Assembly (NCBI GenBank): GCA_030522415.1
Contig: CM060124.1
Span: 21,808,454 to 21,872,453, forward strand
DNA length: 64,000 nt
Origin: Channallabes apus
Taxonomy: Eukaryota > Chordata > Actinopteri > Siluriformes > Clariidae
Reading direction: 5' to 3'
Under the pieces are notes generated by a model. The model was not told where the DNA came from. It did not search any database and was given only the letters and a program-made list of their open reading frames with translations. How positions within the stretch are numbered: position 1 is the first letter of the stretch; each line of letters opens with the position of its first letter. Made by a program: the position numbers and the translations under genes. Below, piece after piece: positions 1 to 11,760 of this stretch.

Positions 1-789
1 AAAATAAAGGACTGTTGTACACCCAAGCAATTGCACCGATACAGATAAATTGGTGTATCTCATTTACCTTCTTTTGACCTTACCGTCTCTGACAAGTATA
101 GAAGACTCACAGCATAATGAACGTTATGTTCCGTTGTAGCCAATCCACGTGCCAGCTTCATGACAGGCTGCGTCACAACACACTGCAGTTAAATATCTTC
201 CAGTAACACCTCATTCGGAAATGTTTTATTCCTCTTATGTTACAACAATTTGCCAACGATACAAATTTAACTTGTTAAAGACATCAGCAAATATGTCCAT
301 TATAACAGCTGTTTGAAGAACTTCCCATGTCTAAAATTAACAAGGTTTTCCCTTATCTTTAACAAATCATTGACAATGGAGACTCCTTTAAAAAATTATA
401 ATAATAAAACGTACAATTGATGAATTCCTTCAATATATACCATAACTTTTAAAGACAATATAAAACGCTTTCATCTTCCACAAAGTATTTGCAAAATAAT
501 CAATATTATCATTTCTTCTTTTAAAATCATGGACACTTTATGCAATACCACCACCTAGTGGACTGGAGTGTGGAGCATAAGCTTGGCAGGGAAAAAAATA
601 AGATAATCTCTTTGTATAAGACATGACATTAAATCAATAAACAACACATGTTACCCCTGGATTTCAGTGTTTATTAAATACTTTTAGTAGAAAAAAAGTA
701 AATACTTTTATTGTAGCTCAATACTGAATACTTATATTCCATCTGTCCATCAATGAACCTCTGTAGTCCAGCTAGGGACTGTGGATTGC

Positions 790-1026
790 AAAGCTGATTA
801 TTAATATATTTATTCCCATTTTACAAGTGCTAGGACACACTACGGCAAATTTGGGAACGTCAATTAGCCTAATCTGCATGTCTTTGGATTGTGGCAAGAA
901 AACCTGAATACCCGGAGGAAGCCCACCAAGCACTGCGAGAACATGCAAACAGACCTGAAGGTGGGAATCAAACCTGGACCCTGAGGTGCAAGGCCACAAT
1001 GCTAACCACTAATCCACTGCGCCGCC
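790..1026 (-). mobile_element. V-SINE, truncated, minus strand
   Basis: Contains the reverse complement of the central domain (cccggaggaagcccaccaag) and of the tRNA-like head (gctaaccactaatccactgc). The 3' tail is missing. Confidence 0.7.
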
Positions 1027-1860
1027 TAAGACTTATATTAGCTGATAGTTTTTAAAAAATGAATATAGCTCCTCGAGATAGACCTCTGCATGTTACCCCC
1101 ACAAACCACAAGCGTGTAAAGGGGTTTCCATGGAAAAACCTGTAGCTTTGTAGACATAACATCTGTCTCAAACATGAAAACTATTTTTCGATGAATGACC
1201 CTCAAGTGACTAAGTACTTTGATGTGATCTTAATTTTACCAGAGCATCAAATATGTTTCTCCAAGACATTAAGTTATATAACATTTAGAATAAGATTTAA
1301 TATAGGAGTAACAAATATAACAATAAGGAAATGATAATGAATCCAGAGGCAGGAACAACACACGATACATGGATTTTGAATTGTTTCAACCTCTACTTCT
1401 ACGGAAGTTTAACAACTGATAGCAGAACACGAAAAGGGCACTTGTACAGTTTCCTAGCAGGAAGCCGCTCTCCTGAAATGAATCAGACAAGCAGCAATCA
1501 GTGGTTCTGTTTATCTTTCATATTTTTCCCCTTTGATTAGCTTTCTGAAATGTTCGTAAACACTGACTCTTGTGCTCTAGAGTTAATTAGAGTTGCTGGG
1601 GCTCAGTGTGATCATAATGTCCTGTTTTGTACTATGACAATAAGCTCAGCTGCATGAATCCACATCATCTGCAGTTCTCTTTCTTATATTCTCATTTACA
1701 GAAGGGTTTTTTTCCCACTATTTTAGAACATTCATTTCTATTCACAATTAATTTTTACTCTCATACAGACAAGAGTGGAGTTCAGTTAGATATAATGCTT
1801 GTGTATTGGTCATAGTGTAGTGCTTGTGTGGTGCGTCACAATGTATTTGCTCTGCATTAT

Positions 1861-1892
<32 letters not shown>

Positions 1893-1900
1893 TACTTCGT

Positions 1901-2253
1901 GGCGGCACGGTGATGTAGTGGTTAGCACTGTCGCCTTACACCTCCAGGGTCCGGGTTCGCTTCCCGGCCAGGCTCGATTCCCGTCTCTGTGTGCATGGAG
2001 TTTGCATGTTCTCCCCGTGCTTGGTGGGTTTCCTCCGGGTACTCCGGTTTCCTCCCACAGTCCAAAGATATGCAGGTTAGGCTAATTGGTGTTCCCAAAT
2101 TGACCATAGTGTGTGTGTGTGTGCTCTACGATGGATTGGCACGCTGTCCAGGGTGTACCCTGCCTCGTGCCCTGAGTCTCCTGGGATAGGCTCCAGGTCC
2201 CCGCGACCCTAAAATACAGGATAAAGTGGTATAGAAGATGAATGAATGAATAT
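1901..2253 (+). mobile_element. V-SINE with short TSD
   Basis: Head tggcggcacggtgatgtagt, B box, central domain and gaatgaatgaat tail. Flanked by tacttcgt (1893-1900 and 2254-2261). The B-box region has a small internal duplication (ttcgcttcccggccaggctc). A (CA)n tract lies just before it at 1861-1887. Confidence 0.8.
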
Positions 2254-2284
2254 TACTTCGTTCATGTGGAATTTAATTGCTCAC

Positions 2285-2530
2285 TATTGGTCAGTCCAGG
2301 GTGTACCAATATCTCCTAGGATATGCTCAAGGGCCCCCCATCACCCTGTATACAGGATAAAGCGGTATACAGTGGTGTGAAAAAGTGTTTGCCCCCTGCC
2401 TGATTTCTTTTTTTTTTTTTTGGCATATGGTCACACTTTAATATTTCAGATAATCAAAATAATTAGTTAAATAATGGCACACAATGGAAACATTGTTTCA
2501 TCAGAAAAAAAAAACAAGGAATCTCTTTAA
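2285..2530 (+). mobile_element. V-SINE tail fragment followed by a second repeat end
   Basis: 2290-2373 is a decayed V-SINE 3' end (ccagggtgtacc to gcggtatac). Immediately after comes cagtggtgtgaaaaagtgtt, which I recognise as the end of a common fish DNA transposon. It is truncated, and its right boundary is not clear. Confidence 0.45.
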
Positions 2531-2722
2531 TGACACTCGATTGAGCGACACAGTAATGGAATCACTGCTGTAAAGTAAAAATAAAACAAATTAACCTGCA
2601 CTTTACCTTTGAAAAGGTACAAAGGCAGTGTACAAAAGCTCGCTACAGAGCAGTGTTTCTTTGTAGAGCAGAGAGAAAGAGTGTGTGTATGTGTGTGTGT
2701 CTGAATGTGAAGGTAGTGGGGG

Positions 2723-2758
<36 letters not shown>

Positions 2759-4278
2759 CACGGTGCGCAGGCTGACACATAGAGCAGGCTGAGCCTTGAG
2801 CAGAGAGAAAATGGATCTTTAACCTCTCTAATGAGACTTGCTTTTGCTTTACACGCGTGCTGTACACACACGCATACAGAAATAAAAATAAAATATGTTT
2901 TACATGCACACCCGTGCTCACAGTGTTACAGATGTTGATTATACCAGTGTGCAGCACTAAGACCCAGTAAGTGAGATGATTAACCACAATTCCGCAGCAC
3001 AAGAGAGAGAAAAACCTTTGACTCAGTTGTGATCATGTGATGCTCTGCTTCAAAACAAGAAGTGCATATATGATATATGATACTCGGTACTCGTAAACCA
3101 AGAATTGTTTTCCAAGTCAAAATTTATTTAAAATCTTTGCTCATCTTGCGGAACACTCGCAAACCGCATTACTCGTAATACAAGGTTTCACTGTAGCTGG
3201 TACAACAAACATGAATTTCCTGTTTATACTTCATTTTTTTTACTATATTGCACTTTCTTTAAAGAAGGGAGGTATTTATTATTGTGTCATATACATACAC
3301 TAGATGCGGGTAGGTTCTCTTTTGATTCTGGTTCCTCTTCAGGTTTCTTTACTATGAACAGGCAGTTTTCCCTTGCCGCTGTCATTACTGGCTTGATCAT
3401 TAGATATAAATGTATAAATTATCCTCCAGAATTAAAACAGGGTGAATCCATAGGCATTTGGCATTTGACCCAAGATAAATTCAAAACCAGCAATTGACGA
3501 TGAAATCAAACCAGACTAGAGAACATTATAATTTTATCTTCGGCGTCATCACTGCACTAATGGAGGAAATCATCTCTGCATGGAACATCAGTTCTTCTAC
3601 AATACGTTAAGAAATGCTCAGCTTTCTTGTATTCAGCGCATACACAAGTGCTTATTAGTGTACTTATTTAACTTATCTTTAAATATACTCGTCCTGTGGA
3701 TCTAGACTTTTAGGCCACCATGTAGATTTCTGGAAAGCTGCTTTGTGACCATGCCTATTGTTAAAAGTGCTATACAAGTCAAACTGAGCTGAAATGTCAG
3801 GACAATAGCATTTGAGAATATACAGTAAATGTGACGCATGGCAAGTAAATGGCGTATGGTGGCTTGATGATGTGAGGAATGACCTATGAGCAGAAACAGG
3901 ATGATGAACAATGGCTGTGATGCAAAGTCCAATCAGCAGGGAGGAAGGGCTACACCTGTTTCCTGTTCCTGAAAGGAAGTCAGCTTTAGGAAAGCTAACC
4001 TGCTCACGGCTGCTTCATCGTAGTGCCCCTGTTTGAATGTCTATTTATGTCTCATATGGGTATATTTTTGGTAGCTTCAACAACAGTGAATGGATAAGTA
4101 GAACAGCATGGGACTTCCATTTGGGGTTCATAAATAAGGCTGCAAAATTGTCTTACACACATACAGTAGGTTATACTGTACACTCCAATGCGAATTTTAA
4201 ATACTCTGAACACCTTGAGTAGCCAACATAAGTTTGTAAAGAATAAGAATAAAACTCAGCTGATTGTCCCTTTTTTAG

Positions 4279-5678
4279 GTGCTCCTGTTGCTCCCGTCAT
4301 AGTCACCACTTCGAACCCCAGAGTAAAAGTGGAGGAACACTCAGGTGAGAAAGAACACACAATGTAACACAAAACTCTATCCAATCATCATCATCATCAT
4401 CATTATTATTATTATTATTATTATTTTTATTGATATCAGTCTATATTTGTAAAAATATGTTTTCATATTTCTTTTTCCATTGTAGACGCCAGTCTTTACT
4501 GTGAATTTAAGACAGAGAAAGATCAGAATCCTCGCATCGAGTGGAAGAAAAAGGACAAGGACACCTCCTTTGTCTACTTCAATGGGAGCTTCACAGGTGA
4601 ATACATACTGCTATGTTGAAAATAACCATACCATTAGGTCGTTAATTAATGTAGAGTTAATTTCCCATTGTTTTGTTTGTTTTTTGAGATATACCCGACC
4701 ATGACTCTCATATTGTACTTGTAGAACATCCCATAACTAAACCATGGGCATTGATATGGAGTTGGTTCCCTTCTTCTTCTATCAAAGATTCCACTTTCCA
4801 GTGAAAGCTTACCAGTAGATTTAGGTTTGATGTGCTTTTGGGATGGATGGATGGATGGATGGATGGGTGGATGGATGGATGCATGGATGGATGGATGGAT
4901 GGATGCATGGATGGATGGGTGGATGCATGGATGGATGGATGGATGGGTGGATGCGTGGATGGATGGATGGATGGGTGGATGGGTGGATGCATGGATGGAT
5001 GGGTGGATGGGTGGATGGATGGATGGATGGATGGACAGTACTTTTGATCAACAAATGAAAGTTTAGCCACAATACCATAACTAAATTCAGGTACCGATGC
5101 TGGCTCCAAAGGCATTCCAGTTAATCTCAAAGATGTTCAGTGGGGTAAATTACTCTTCATACTGTAAACACTCACATGCTGATTCACACAATGTGGGCAA
5201 TTTGGGAACATCAGTTAGCCTAATCTGAATTTCTTTGGACTGTGGGAGGAAACCGGAGTACCCGGAGGAAACCCACCAAGCACGGGGAGGACATGCAAAC
5301 TCCATATGCACACATATGAACCTGGAATCTGGAGGTGGAAAGTGACCGCTAACAACTAAGCCACCCATACTGTATGTGACCCGGTCTGTGAAAACGCAGC
5401 TAAAGTTAGTTTTGAATCAGTTTTCTAGGGTCTCATACTGTATAATGGTGATGGTCAGGTGTCTGTATAGTATATATTGTACACTTGGAATTACTTGCAG
5501 TCATCAATCATGATCCTTTGTTTCACAGAACCTTTTGTGGGACGTGCAAAGATTTCAGGGGCAACAATAATATTACAAAAAGTGAGACTGACGGATGCCG
5601 GAGAGTATCGCTGTGAGGTCAGCGCTTCTGGTGACGAAATCAAGCTGGGAGAGGCCAGTGTCATCCTAAACGTGTTGG
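4279..5678 (+). CDS. jam2: jam2 exons for the membrane-distal Ig V-type domain
   Basis: Three exons (4279-4344, 4486-4596, 5529-5678), all phase 1. The domain's cysteines are in LYCEFK and YRCEVSAS, with the usual W in RIEWKK and the DAGEYRCEV strand-F motif. RIE matches the R(V/I/L)E motif by which JAM proteins pair in cis, known for the family. The first exon encodes the short linker after the signal peptide. The intron 4597-5528 holds a GGAT minisatellite and a SINE remnant. Confidence 0.93.
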
Positions 5679-8600
5679 GTAGGAGATTCTATTTCACATA
5701 GTGTAGTGTGTACACATCACCATTACTCTTTAGCATCTTCACATTACAGATTGTTTTTATAAATCACCCGAAGCGTGCATGTTTTTAATGTTATTCGAAT
5801 ATTTGCTTTGCTTCCTCTGTCTCAGTACCTCCACACACCCCGTCCTGTGAGATCCCGAGCTCTGCGCTGACCGGATCTGTAGTGGTGCTGCGCTGTGAGG
5901 ACAAGCAAAGCATTCCTCCTGCAAGATACACGTGGTACAAAGACAAGAAGCCTGTCTTTCCACCACCTCATGGCAATGCCACTTACTCCGTCAGCAAGGA
6001 GACAGGCATTCTTGTGAGACACGTTCTTGGATTTTTTTTTTTAACAAGTTATCATAGGCCTCAGTTGTGTGTGTGTGTGTGTGTGTGTTAATGATCTAGT
6101 TGATCTTTCGGCTGCTGCCTTCAATGGGTTGGCACAGAATTCCCTTCCTGATGTCACCCTCACATTCTATCTAGGAATGGGAAATACAGTACTTTTAGGA
6201 CACTGGTTTGTACCTTGGCTGGGAATCAAACCCAGGCCTCACACAGTGGGCAATAAGTCTAGCACTGAGCCACCAATGCCCTAGAAATAAGTAATTCTAA
6301 CATAATGCATTTTTCCCATACCTTAAACTACCTTTAAACTTCAAATGTCCAATGTCCAAGTGTACCCTGCCTCATGCCCTAAGTCTCCCCACGACCCTGA
6401 ATACAGGACAAAGTGGTATAGGCGATGAGTGAGTGAGTGAGTGAGTGAGTGAGAGTAAATAGGATGGAATACTTTTTATTTGCTGCTAACATATTCATGA
6501 TGTCTCTCTTTTGAATAGACATTTCATACAGTTACCATAGCTGACACAGGACTGTATCACTGTGAGGCCAACAATGGGGTAGGAAAATCAAAGAGCTGTG
6601 TAGGAAATCGCATGACAATCGGTGAGTGCATGCTACTGTGTGTGTAAGCGCAGACATACCCAAATACATATCCATGATGTTCCCATGTGTTTATTTTCCT
6701 ATCAGTCTTCTATTCATTTTTTTTTAAATCTGATATGTTGTCTTTTATCGTCCTTCTCTCTCTCAGACGATCTCAATGTTTCTGCGATTGTAGCCGGGAT
6801 TGTCATTTTGTGCCTGATCATAGGGTTATGCACTCTCGGGGCGTGTTATGCACACAGACATGGCTACTTTAACCGTAAGTTCAAAAGACATCAGATTTTT
6901 TTTTTTTTTATGTGCAGTGTACTTTACTTAGGCCATAGTGCTGCAGAATGAATTGATGTAAATGTAAGTGTTATACCCTAGGTACAGTAATGTAATTGTT
7001 AAACTATCCAGCTTTAATTCAGCATTTTTTAAGAAAAATGATGATTACAAGTTCTCAGAGCTGCACAATTGATTGTCAGTGCAATAATCCAATCACAAAA
7101 GACTGTAAGTGATTACAGGTAAAACGTGTTCTGTATGCATACTGTAATCCCAAATTTATGTGGAGTTTCCCAGTAATATAATTATTTGTTAAATAAGTTT
7201 AAATAGCTTTTGAGGTGCTAAATAAATATCGGCAAACCGTCCCTTAACCGCGCAGAAATAATTAAAACGACTTATTTTGTCGTCAGCCAAAATTTTGTCG
7301 ACTCCCTGCATTTTGATTTAAGCACAAATCCCCGAGCTCTCAGTTCAGGTATCTTACTCATATGTTTGGACTGTAGTGGCGTCCAACATGCCTGCTTTTT
7401 ATTATCGCCACGGTTAGAGAACATATGAGACAAACTGGTTTTAAACTTCCCACAAGAAGAATAAACATACATTGGCCTGTCCATACATCTTTGAAGATTC
7501 AGTTTTCATAGTGTACGTACCTTTTTTCGAGTAAGCCATGCTGTGTCGCGCATTCGTTTCTGTTTCGTAAGGATTTGGCTGTTTTATGGTAGTTTCTATG
7601 CCTTCCACATACTCACGCATACTGTATAGCCAGCCACGCCCACTTAGAGGGAAAAAGCACTACGCTCGTCCAAAAAAGTGCTAGATGCTATGACATAATC
7701 TGGGACAAAACTATTGCACGAAGCCTAATTGTACTAGTGAATGAAATTTTAGGTTAATTCATATGGAATAATATCAAAAATGTTTTAATCTGTTTTTTTT
7801 CTTCTTTCACTGTAACTTCTTCATGACAGGACACAGAGGAAGGTAAGAGCTTGATTTAGAGTCTGCTTTTGTATGTGTGTGTGTGTGTGTGTGTGTTTTA
7901 CTGTGTATCAAACTCAAGACTTTATCTAACACTTTCTGGAGTTTATTCATATGTACAGATTTGTTTTATTTTTTATTGACGATGTATTTGTTTACTAGAG
8001 TTTGGGGAAGTTCACTAAAATGTGACTGGAGAAATCTGACTTAACTGTCCGTTTGAATAACGGCTTGTTAGTAGCAGCATGAAGTGTGTTTGCACTTTCC
8101 ATCTGCCAGGACTGTAGTATAGTGTAGTGTTTGCATGTTCGTTTCTCCTCCCAAATTCGATTGTATACAGTCGGTACCAGAGGTGGAAAGAGTAATAAAA
8201 TTTTGTACTCAAGTACAAGTACTGTTACTTCAGTGAAATTTTACTTAAGTACAAGTAAAGTTACCATTATAAAAATCTACTCAAGTAAAAGTAAAAAGTA
8301 GCTCATTAAAAATGTACTCAGAGTAAAAGTTACCGAGTTACTTTTTTATTTTTTTAACAGCGGGGGTGGGATGAGGCATTCTAGCGTAGTTCAAAAAAGA
8401 TGAGCAGATGTAAATCTCAAACTAGTTGTTTTTAACTGAAGGAACACCTTTGCATAATAAAGCTGTTGTCTTTGTTGTGCTTGAAAATCAAAGTGGTCAC
8501 TTAAATATGGTGTTACGTCCCAGTCTAGGGCCATAGAGCAAAAGAATGGTTCAGGGTTCTATTTATAATATATATAACTGTATGGAAATGGTGGTATATG

Positions 8601-10823
8601 GCAGAAAGAACTAGATCCAAACATTAACTGATGAAATAATGAGGTTTGTATATACAAACACACACACACACACACCAGGAGGAGGATCAGATTCAGGATG
8701 GACCCAGGCCAAAATAATAAACAAAATGGTATTTATATTTAGTAACTAGATTACCTGCAAAAAAAAAAAAACAACAACACACACACACACACACACAAAC
8801 AAAAATACAGGTACCTTCCCGGACTCCCTAAACCAAAAACAGTGAAATTATCTACAAATATATACAAAGACCAACCAAACCAAAGGGACAAAGCAATAAT
8901 CAAAGTCAATTGGAGGCAACAAGTCAAACCAGAATACACAACCAAATATCAAAACGCCAAAATCACAACCTCTTTCCTCTTTCCCGCGTCTCTCTCCGGT
9001 TTATACATGGTCGCGCTAGTCGATGACGTCACTCAGGGCGGAAGCGACCGTGTGGAAGGTCAGGAAGATGCCGATATCAGAAAACCTGGAGTGGAGTCTG
9101 GAGTGACGCGCGACCAGGACATGATACACACACGCGGCGCAACGGAGCATTTATACAAAGCATAATATTTTTATTATTTTATAATTTTCATTCATTTATT
9201 TTTTACTCAGTAGCGAATATGATTTAAAATGTAGCGAATTACAATACTTCAAACAAAACGTACTTAAGTAAAAGTAAAATTACAGATTTTTAAAACTACT
9301 TTATAAAGTAGAAATACACAAAAAAGCTACTCAATTACAGTAACGCGAGTAAATGTAATTCGTTACTTTCCACCTCTGGTCGTTACCTGTAAAACATTAG
9401 CATGATGCACAGCATGCTTCTGGCCCCAGCTGTTACCTCTGACCTGTTACCCATATGGCCCCTTATTGCAGGTCATTCTGGATCCAACAGTGTCATGGAG
9501 TGGCTCACATCAGCAGCCAGAACCTCAACAGATCAGAGGACATGTGAGTTAGACAGAATGACTAATGACAAAAAAAATTACAATGAACAATCATAGAAGT
9601 AAATAAATAAAAAGCACCATTTTGTCAACAAGTCAAGAACAAGCCATGGGTTTAGAGTTTTATATAAACACTGACCAAAGAACCTGAAAACACAATAAGT
9701 CGCTAAAAACACAATAAGTGTCTTTTAAAGCAGAAAAGTAATGGAATTTGGCGACGCGGTGGTGTAGTGGTGAGCACTGTCGTCTTGCACCTCCAGGGTC
9801 CGGGTTCGATTCCCGTCTCTGTGTGCATGGAGGTTGCATGTTCTCCCCGTGCTTGGTGGGTTTCCTCCGGATACACCAGTTTCCTCCCACAGTCCAAAGA
9901 TATGCAGGTTATGCTAATTGGCGTTCGCAAATTGCCCATAGTGTGTGTGTGTGTGTCCTGTGAGAGATTGGCACCCTGTCCAGAGTGTACCCCGCCTCGT
10001 GCCCTCAGTCTCCTGGGATAGGCTCCAACCCCCCCCCCCCCCCCCTGCGACCCTGTATACAGGATAAAGCGGTATAGAAGAGTGTGTGAGACAGAAATGG
10101 AATTTGCCACTATTATTAAACCTTACAATTTAGATATGATAAAATACTTTTTTCAGTTTTACCTTTTTTTTTGTGTTATATTTAATTTAAATGGTTTATA
10201 TTTCCCCTATAGCCCACATGCTGGTTATGGACCTCCTTCGCAAAATGTAAGTATTAACTTCTCTAAGCTGTAAGTTTACATGAAACTATAATGGCACATG
10301 TACACATGTATAATGGCCATGCACCTCCAGGGTCCGGGTTCGATTCCTGCCTCGGGGGCTGTGTGCATGGAATTTGCATGTTCTCTCCATGCTTGGTGGG
10401 TTTCCTCTGGGGAAAGCAGTGTAGATGACGAGTGAGTCAGTGATCCTAGAAAGAGCAAATAGTCGTGGTATAAAAGGTAGAGAAAAACCTCACTATGTGA
10501 ATGGGTGTGTGTACAGATGGATAGTGGTATAGACACTACATATATTATGGGATGAGGTCATTTTTGCATTAGACGTATCTTCTGGCAGTTCTTAGAACAA
10601 CAGTTTTATAGTGCATATAAATAACGTTCTGTGATACTATATTGAAATTAAATAACATTTAATGTTATCTAAATTAAAATACTACATTGGGTATCATTTT
10701 CCTAGAATATAAATTTTTAATTTTTTAATTTTGTGCTATTTGTTAGATGACAACCCTTTCATTTGTACTTTTGGATTTCCACAGGTTCAGGACTTCAAAC
10801 ACACACAGTCATTTATGCTGTAA
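4279..10823 (+). CDS. jam2: Junctional adhesion molecule 2 (JAM-B), 5'-partial, nine exons
   Basis: Immunoglobulin-superfamily adhesion protein of tight junctions, endothelium and, in fish, fusing myoblasts. Exons by splice sites and frame: 4279-4344, 4486-4596, 5529-5678, 5826-6013, 6519-6621, 6767-6874, 7830-7842, 10213-10246, 10785-10823 (TAA). Phases agree throughout, giving 812 coding bases. The order is Ig V-type domain, Ig C2-type domain, membrane helix, and a short basic tail ending [10 protein letters not shown], close to the DFKHTKSFII end I recall for human JAM2. The signal-peptide exon is not seen; exon 4279 begins with the last two bases of a codon, so a coding exon must lie upstream, probably outside the window. 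Strong family match. The a/b paralogue cannot be settled here, although the app-cyyr1 neighbours would suit jam2a. Confidence 0.95.
4841..5036 (+). repeat. GGAT tetranucleotide minisatellite in a jam2 intron
   Basis: About 195 bases of tandem ggat units with scattered g and c variants (gggtgga, gcatgga), some forming longer-period repeats. Every apparent open frame here (WMDG or HPSI repeats) is a product of the repeat. Confidence 0.95.
5180..5370 (-). mobile_element. V-SINE fragment in a jam2 intron
   Basis: Reverse complement of the central domain (cggagtacccggaggaaacc) and a decayed head. Tail absent. Confidence 0.65.
5826..6621 (+). CDS. jam2: jam2 exons for the membrane-proximal Ig C2-type domain
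   Basis: Exons 5826-6013 and 6519-6621. The core cysteines are in VVLRCEDK and LYHCEANN, with W in YTWYKDKK. Two further cysteines (PSCEIPSS and KSCVGNRM) sit where human JAM2 has PSCEVPSS and RRCPGKRM, suggesting a conserved extra disulphide. There is one N-glycosylation sequon, NAT, near the middle of the domain. The first exon ends in phase 0 at an ATT CTT / gtgaga donor and continues ACA TTT CAT. Confidence 0.93.
6340..6460 (+). mobile_element. V-SINE 3' fragment with GAGT repeats
   Basis: gtgtaccctgcctcatgccc through aaagtggtatag, followed by a (gagt)n simple repeat at about 6424-6452, the usual unit-repeat tail of this SINE. It lies just before jam2 exon 6519. Confidence 0.65.
6767..6874 (+). 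CDS. jam2: jam2 transmembrane exon
   Basis: Encodes [16 protein letters not shown] and then the rest of a hydrophobic helix of about 24 residues, followed by the basic stop-transfer stretch [13 protein letters not shown] aligns with DDLNISG of human JAM2, and CYAxRxGYF is shared. It is bounded by a strong polypyrimidine-AG acceptor and a gtaagt donor. Confidence 0.93.
7830..7842 (+). CDS. jam2: jam2 13-base micro-exon of the cytoplasmic tail
   Basis: Thirteen bases between an AG acceptor (7828-7829) and a gtaagag donor. It joins phase 1 to phase 2 and encodes R-H-R-G plus the first two bases of serine. Without it, the tail exons at 10213 and 10785 would be read out of frame, so frame requires it. 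The sequence is too short to be recognised by similarity alone. Confidence 0.75.
8178..9378. mobile_element. Non-autonomous hAT (Tol2-like) element in jam2 intron
   Basis: The left end cagaggtggaaagagtaata and right end ttactttccacctctg are inverted repeats and begin like Tol2 (CAGAGGTG). The subterminal regions are rich in actcaagta/tacttaag copies, as in hAT elements. The 8-base flanks gtcggtac (8170-8177) and gtcgttac (9379-9386) match at 7 of 8, the hAT-type duplication length. Length is 1201 bases. No transposase frame was found inside. Confidence 0.85.
9472..9543 (+). other. Candidate alternative (cassette) exon of jam2
   Basis: A pyrimidine-rich tract and cag acceptor (to 9471) and a gtgagt donor (9544) bound 72 bases. 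Inserted between the micro-exon and the 10213 exon, it keeps the frame and has no stop, adding 24 residues to the tail. No similarity to known JAM tails is recognised, and a 24-codon open stretch is not rare by chance. It lies 94 bases after a hAT element. Confidence 0.25.
9751..10095 (+). mobile_element. Full-length V-SINE in jam2 intron, 11-base TSD
   Basis: Head gcgacgcggtggtgtagtgg, B box ggttcgattcc, central domain, a C run of about 17 near 10028-10045 and the gcggtatagaag tail. Flanked by aatggaatttg (9740-9750 and 10096-10106). It ends about 120 bases before jam2 exon 10213. Confidence 0.85.
10213..10823 (+). CDS. jam2: jam2 last two coding exons with PDZ-binding end
   Basis: Exons 10213-10246 ([11 protein letters not shown]) and 10785-10823 ([15 protein letters not shown]). 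The last four residues, SFML, have hydrophobic residues at positions 0 and -2, as in the class II PDZ ligands of JAM proteins that bind ZO-1 and PAR-3 (family knowledge). The intron between them carries a partial V-SINE. Confidence 0.9.
10318..10440 (+). mobile_element. V-SINE fragment, internally deleted
   Basis: From the B box (ggtccgggttcgattcctgc) through the central domain, then directly into the gcagtgtagatgacgagtga tail. Confidence 0.65.
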
Positions 10824-11418
10824 GGATCCTTTAAAGCTTTGTCCAATCCACCGGCCATGCGGCATTTACAGACCCAGCGGAACCGGAGACTGCATCTCAC
10901 TGTGGACGTGAACAAGACAACGAAAAACATCCATGAACACTTGTCATGAAGAAAGCTCTCCTCGAAAGAAAAAAAAAAAAAGACTCACTGAAAATGGAGC
11001 AACCACTGACCTACTGTGCTTTCCCCCCACGCCCCCTAGTGGATGTACTGTAATATGCACATATCTTCATAAATGAAATGTGCAACAGTTTTTATTCAAA
11101 AAAAAAATTTTTTTTTTAAGGATGAGCCTTCCTAAAACACATTAGTGTAAAGCTCATGCTTTCACAGAATTTATGAACTGCATCTCCTTGTGCCTTGCAA
11201 AACGGAGCATTACTAGGACACTAGATTCACTGGTTAGCAAATAAACTCACATGAAACATCTCGATCACTAACCAACAATTGAGCTGTCTAGAGTGACTCC
11301 CATGAGTGAAACGATCTGTATTTAAGACTGTATTTGTGCCTTTTTTTGTTTCATCTGTACAGTAACTGTTTTGTTTGAAATGCATGAATGATTTGCTGTA
11401 TATTTTCTCAGTATTAAA
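10824..11418 (+). other. jam2: Probable jam2 3' UTR with ATTAAA signal
   Basis: Sequence after the TAA is free of recognisable transposons up to an ATTAAA hexamer at 11413-11418, followed by a T run. A canonical AATAAA on the same strand at 12267-12272 is an alternative distal signal. Which one is used cannot be told from sequence. Confidence 0.4.
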
Positions 11419-11504
11419 CTTTTTTTTTTTTTTAAACATGCTTCTAGTTATAATACTGACAGTCCTTCATATAATATTTTCTATAATTATTTTCTATAAT
11501 GCAT

Positions 11505-11760
11505 AGATATGATACCCTGATCATTCAGGTCATAAGCGGACTCTATTTTATTGCCATATAACATTGCCTAGTTATATCGGAGTCCTGAGCAATTGAAGTA
11601 ACCCCAGATCATAAATAACACTGCCTCCACGGCTTGATGTGTGCATCGCTTCCCTTCTTACCCTGATGCACCCATCACTCTGGACTCATCAGACCAAATG
11701 ACCTTTTTCCTTTGCTTCAAAGTCCAACCTTTATGCTCCTTAGAAAACTTTTTTCTGATT
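11505..11760 (-). mobile_element. Tc1-like transposon remnant
   Basis: The stretch containing 'ccagatcataa' and 'actcatcagaccaaatgacc' is the reverse complement of a Tc1-family transposase coding segment, whose SDETxFxL-type strand commonly reads this way. It resembles the remnants at 26497-27000, 30200-30505, 39440-39620 and 50500-50720. No open frame survives. Confidence 0.5.

Larger units (their letters stand above)
1..4278. other. jam2 upstream or intron-1 region, no coding exon seen
   Basis: AT-rich, with V-SINEs, (CA)n at 1861-1887, (GT)n at about 2728-2756, a repeat tail at 3077-3200 and a split teleost repeat (about 3300-3400 and 3728-3790, containing gctgctttgtgaccatgc). No signal-peptide exon of jam2 could be identified here. 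Confidence 0.5.

Noticed and set aside
2527..3002. Minus-strand frames with histidine-threonine runs
   Set aside because: Created by (CA)n/(GT)n microsatellites.
4708..5130. Open frames of WMDG and HPSI repeats on both strands
   Set aside because: They are read-through of the GGAT minisatellite; no non-repetitive coding sequence.
8842..9165. 107-codon open frame inside the hAT element
   Set aside because: No hAT transposase motif; composition looks non-coding.
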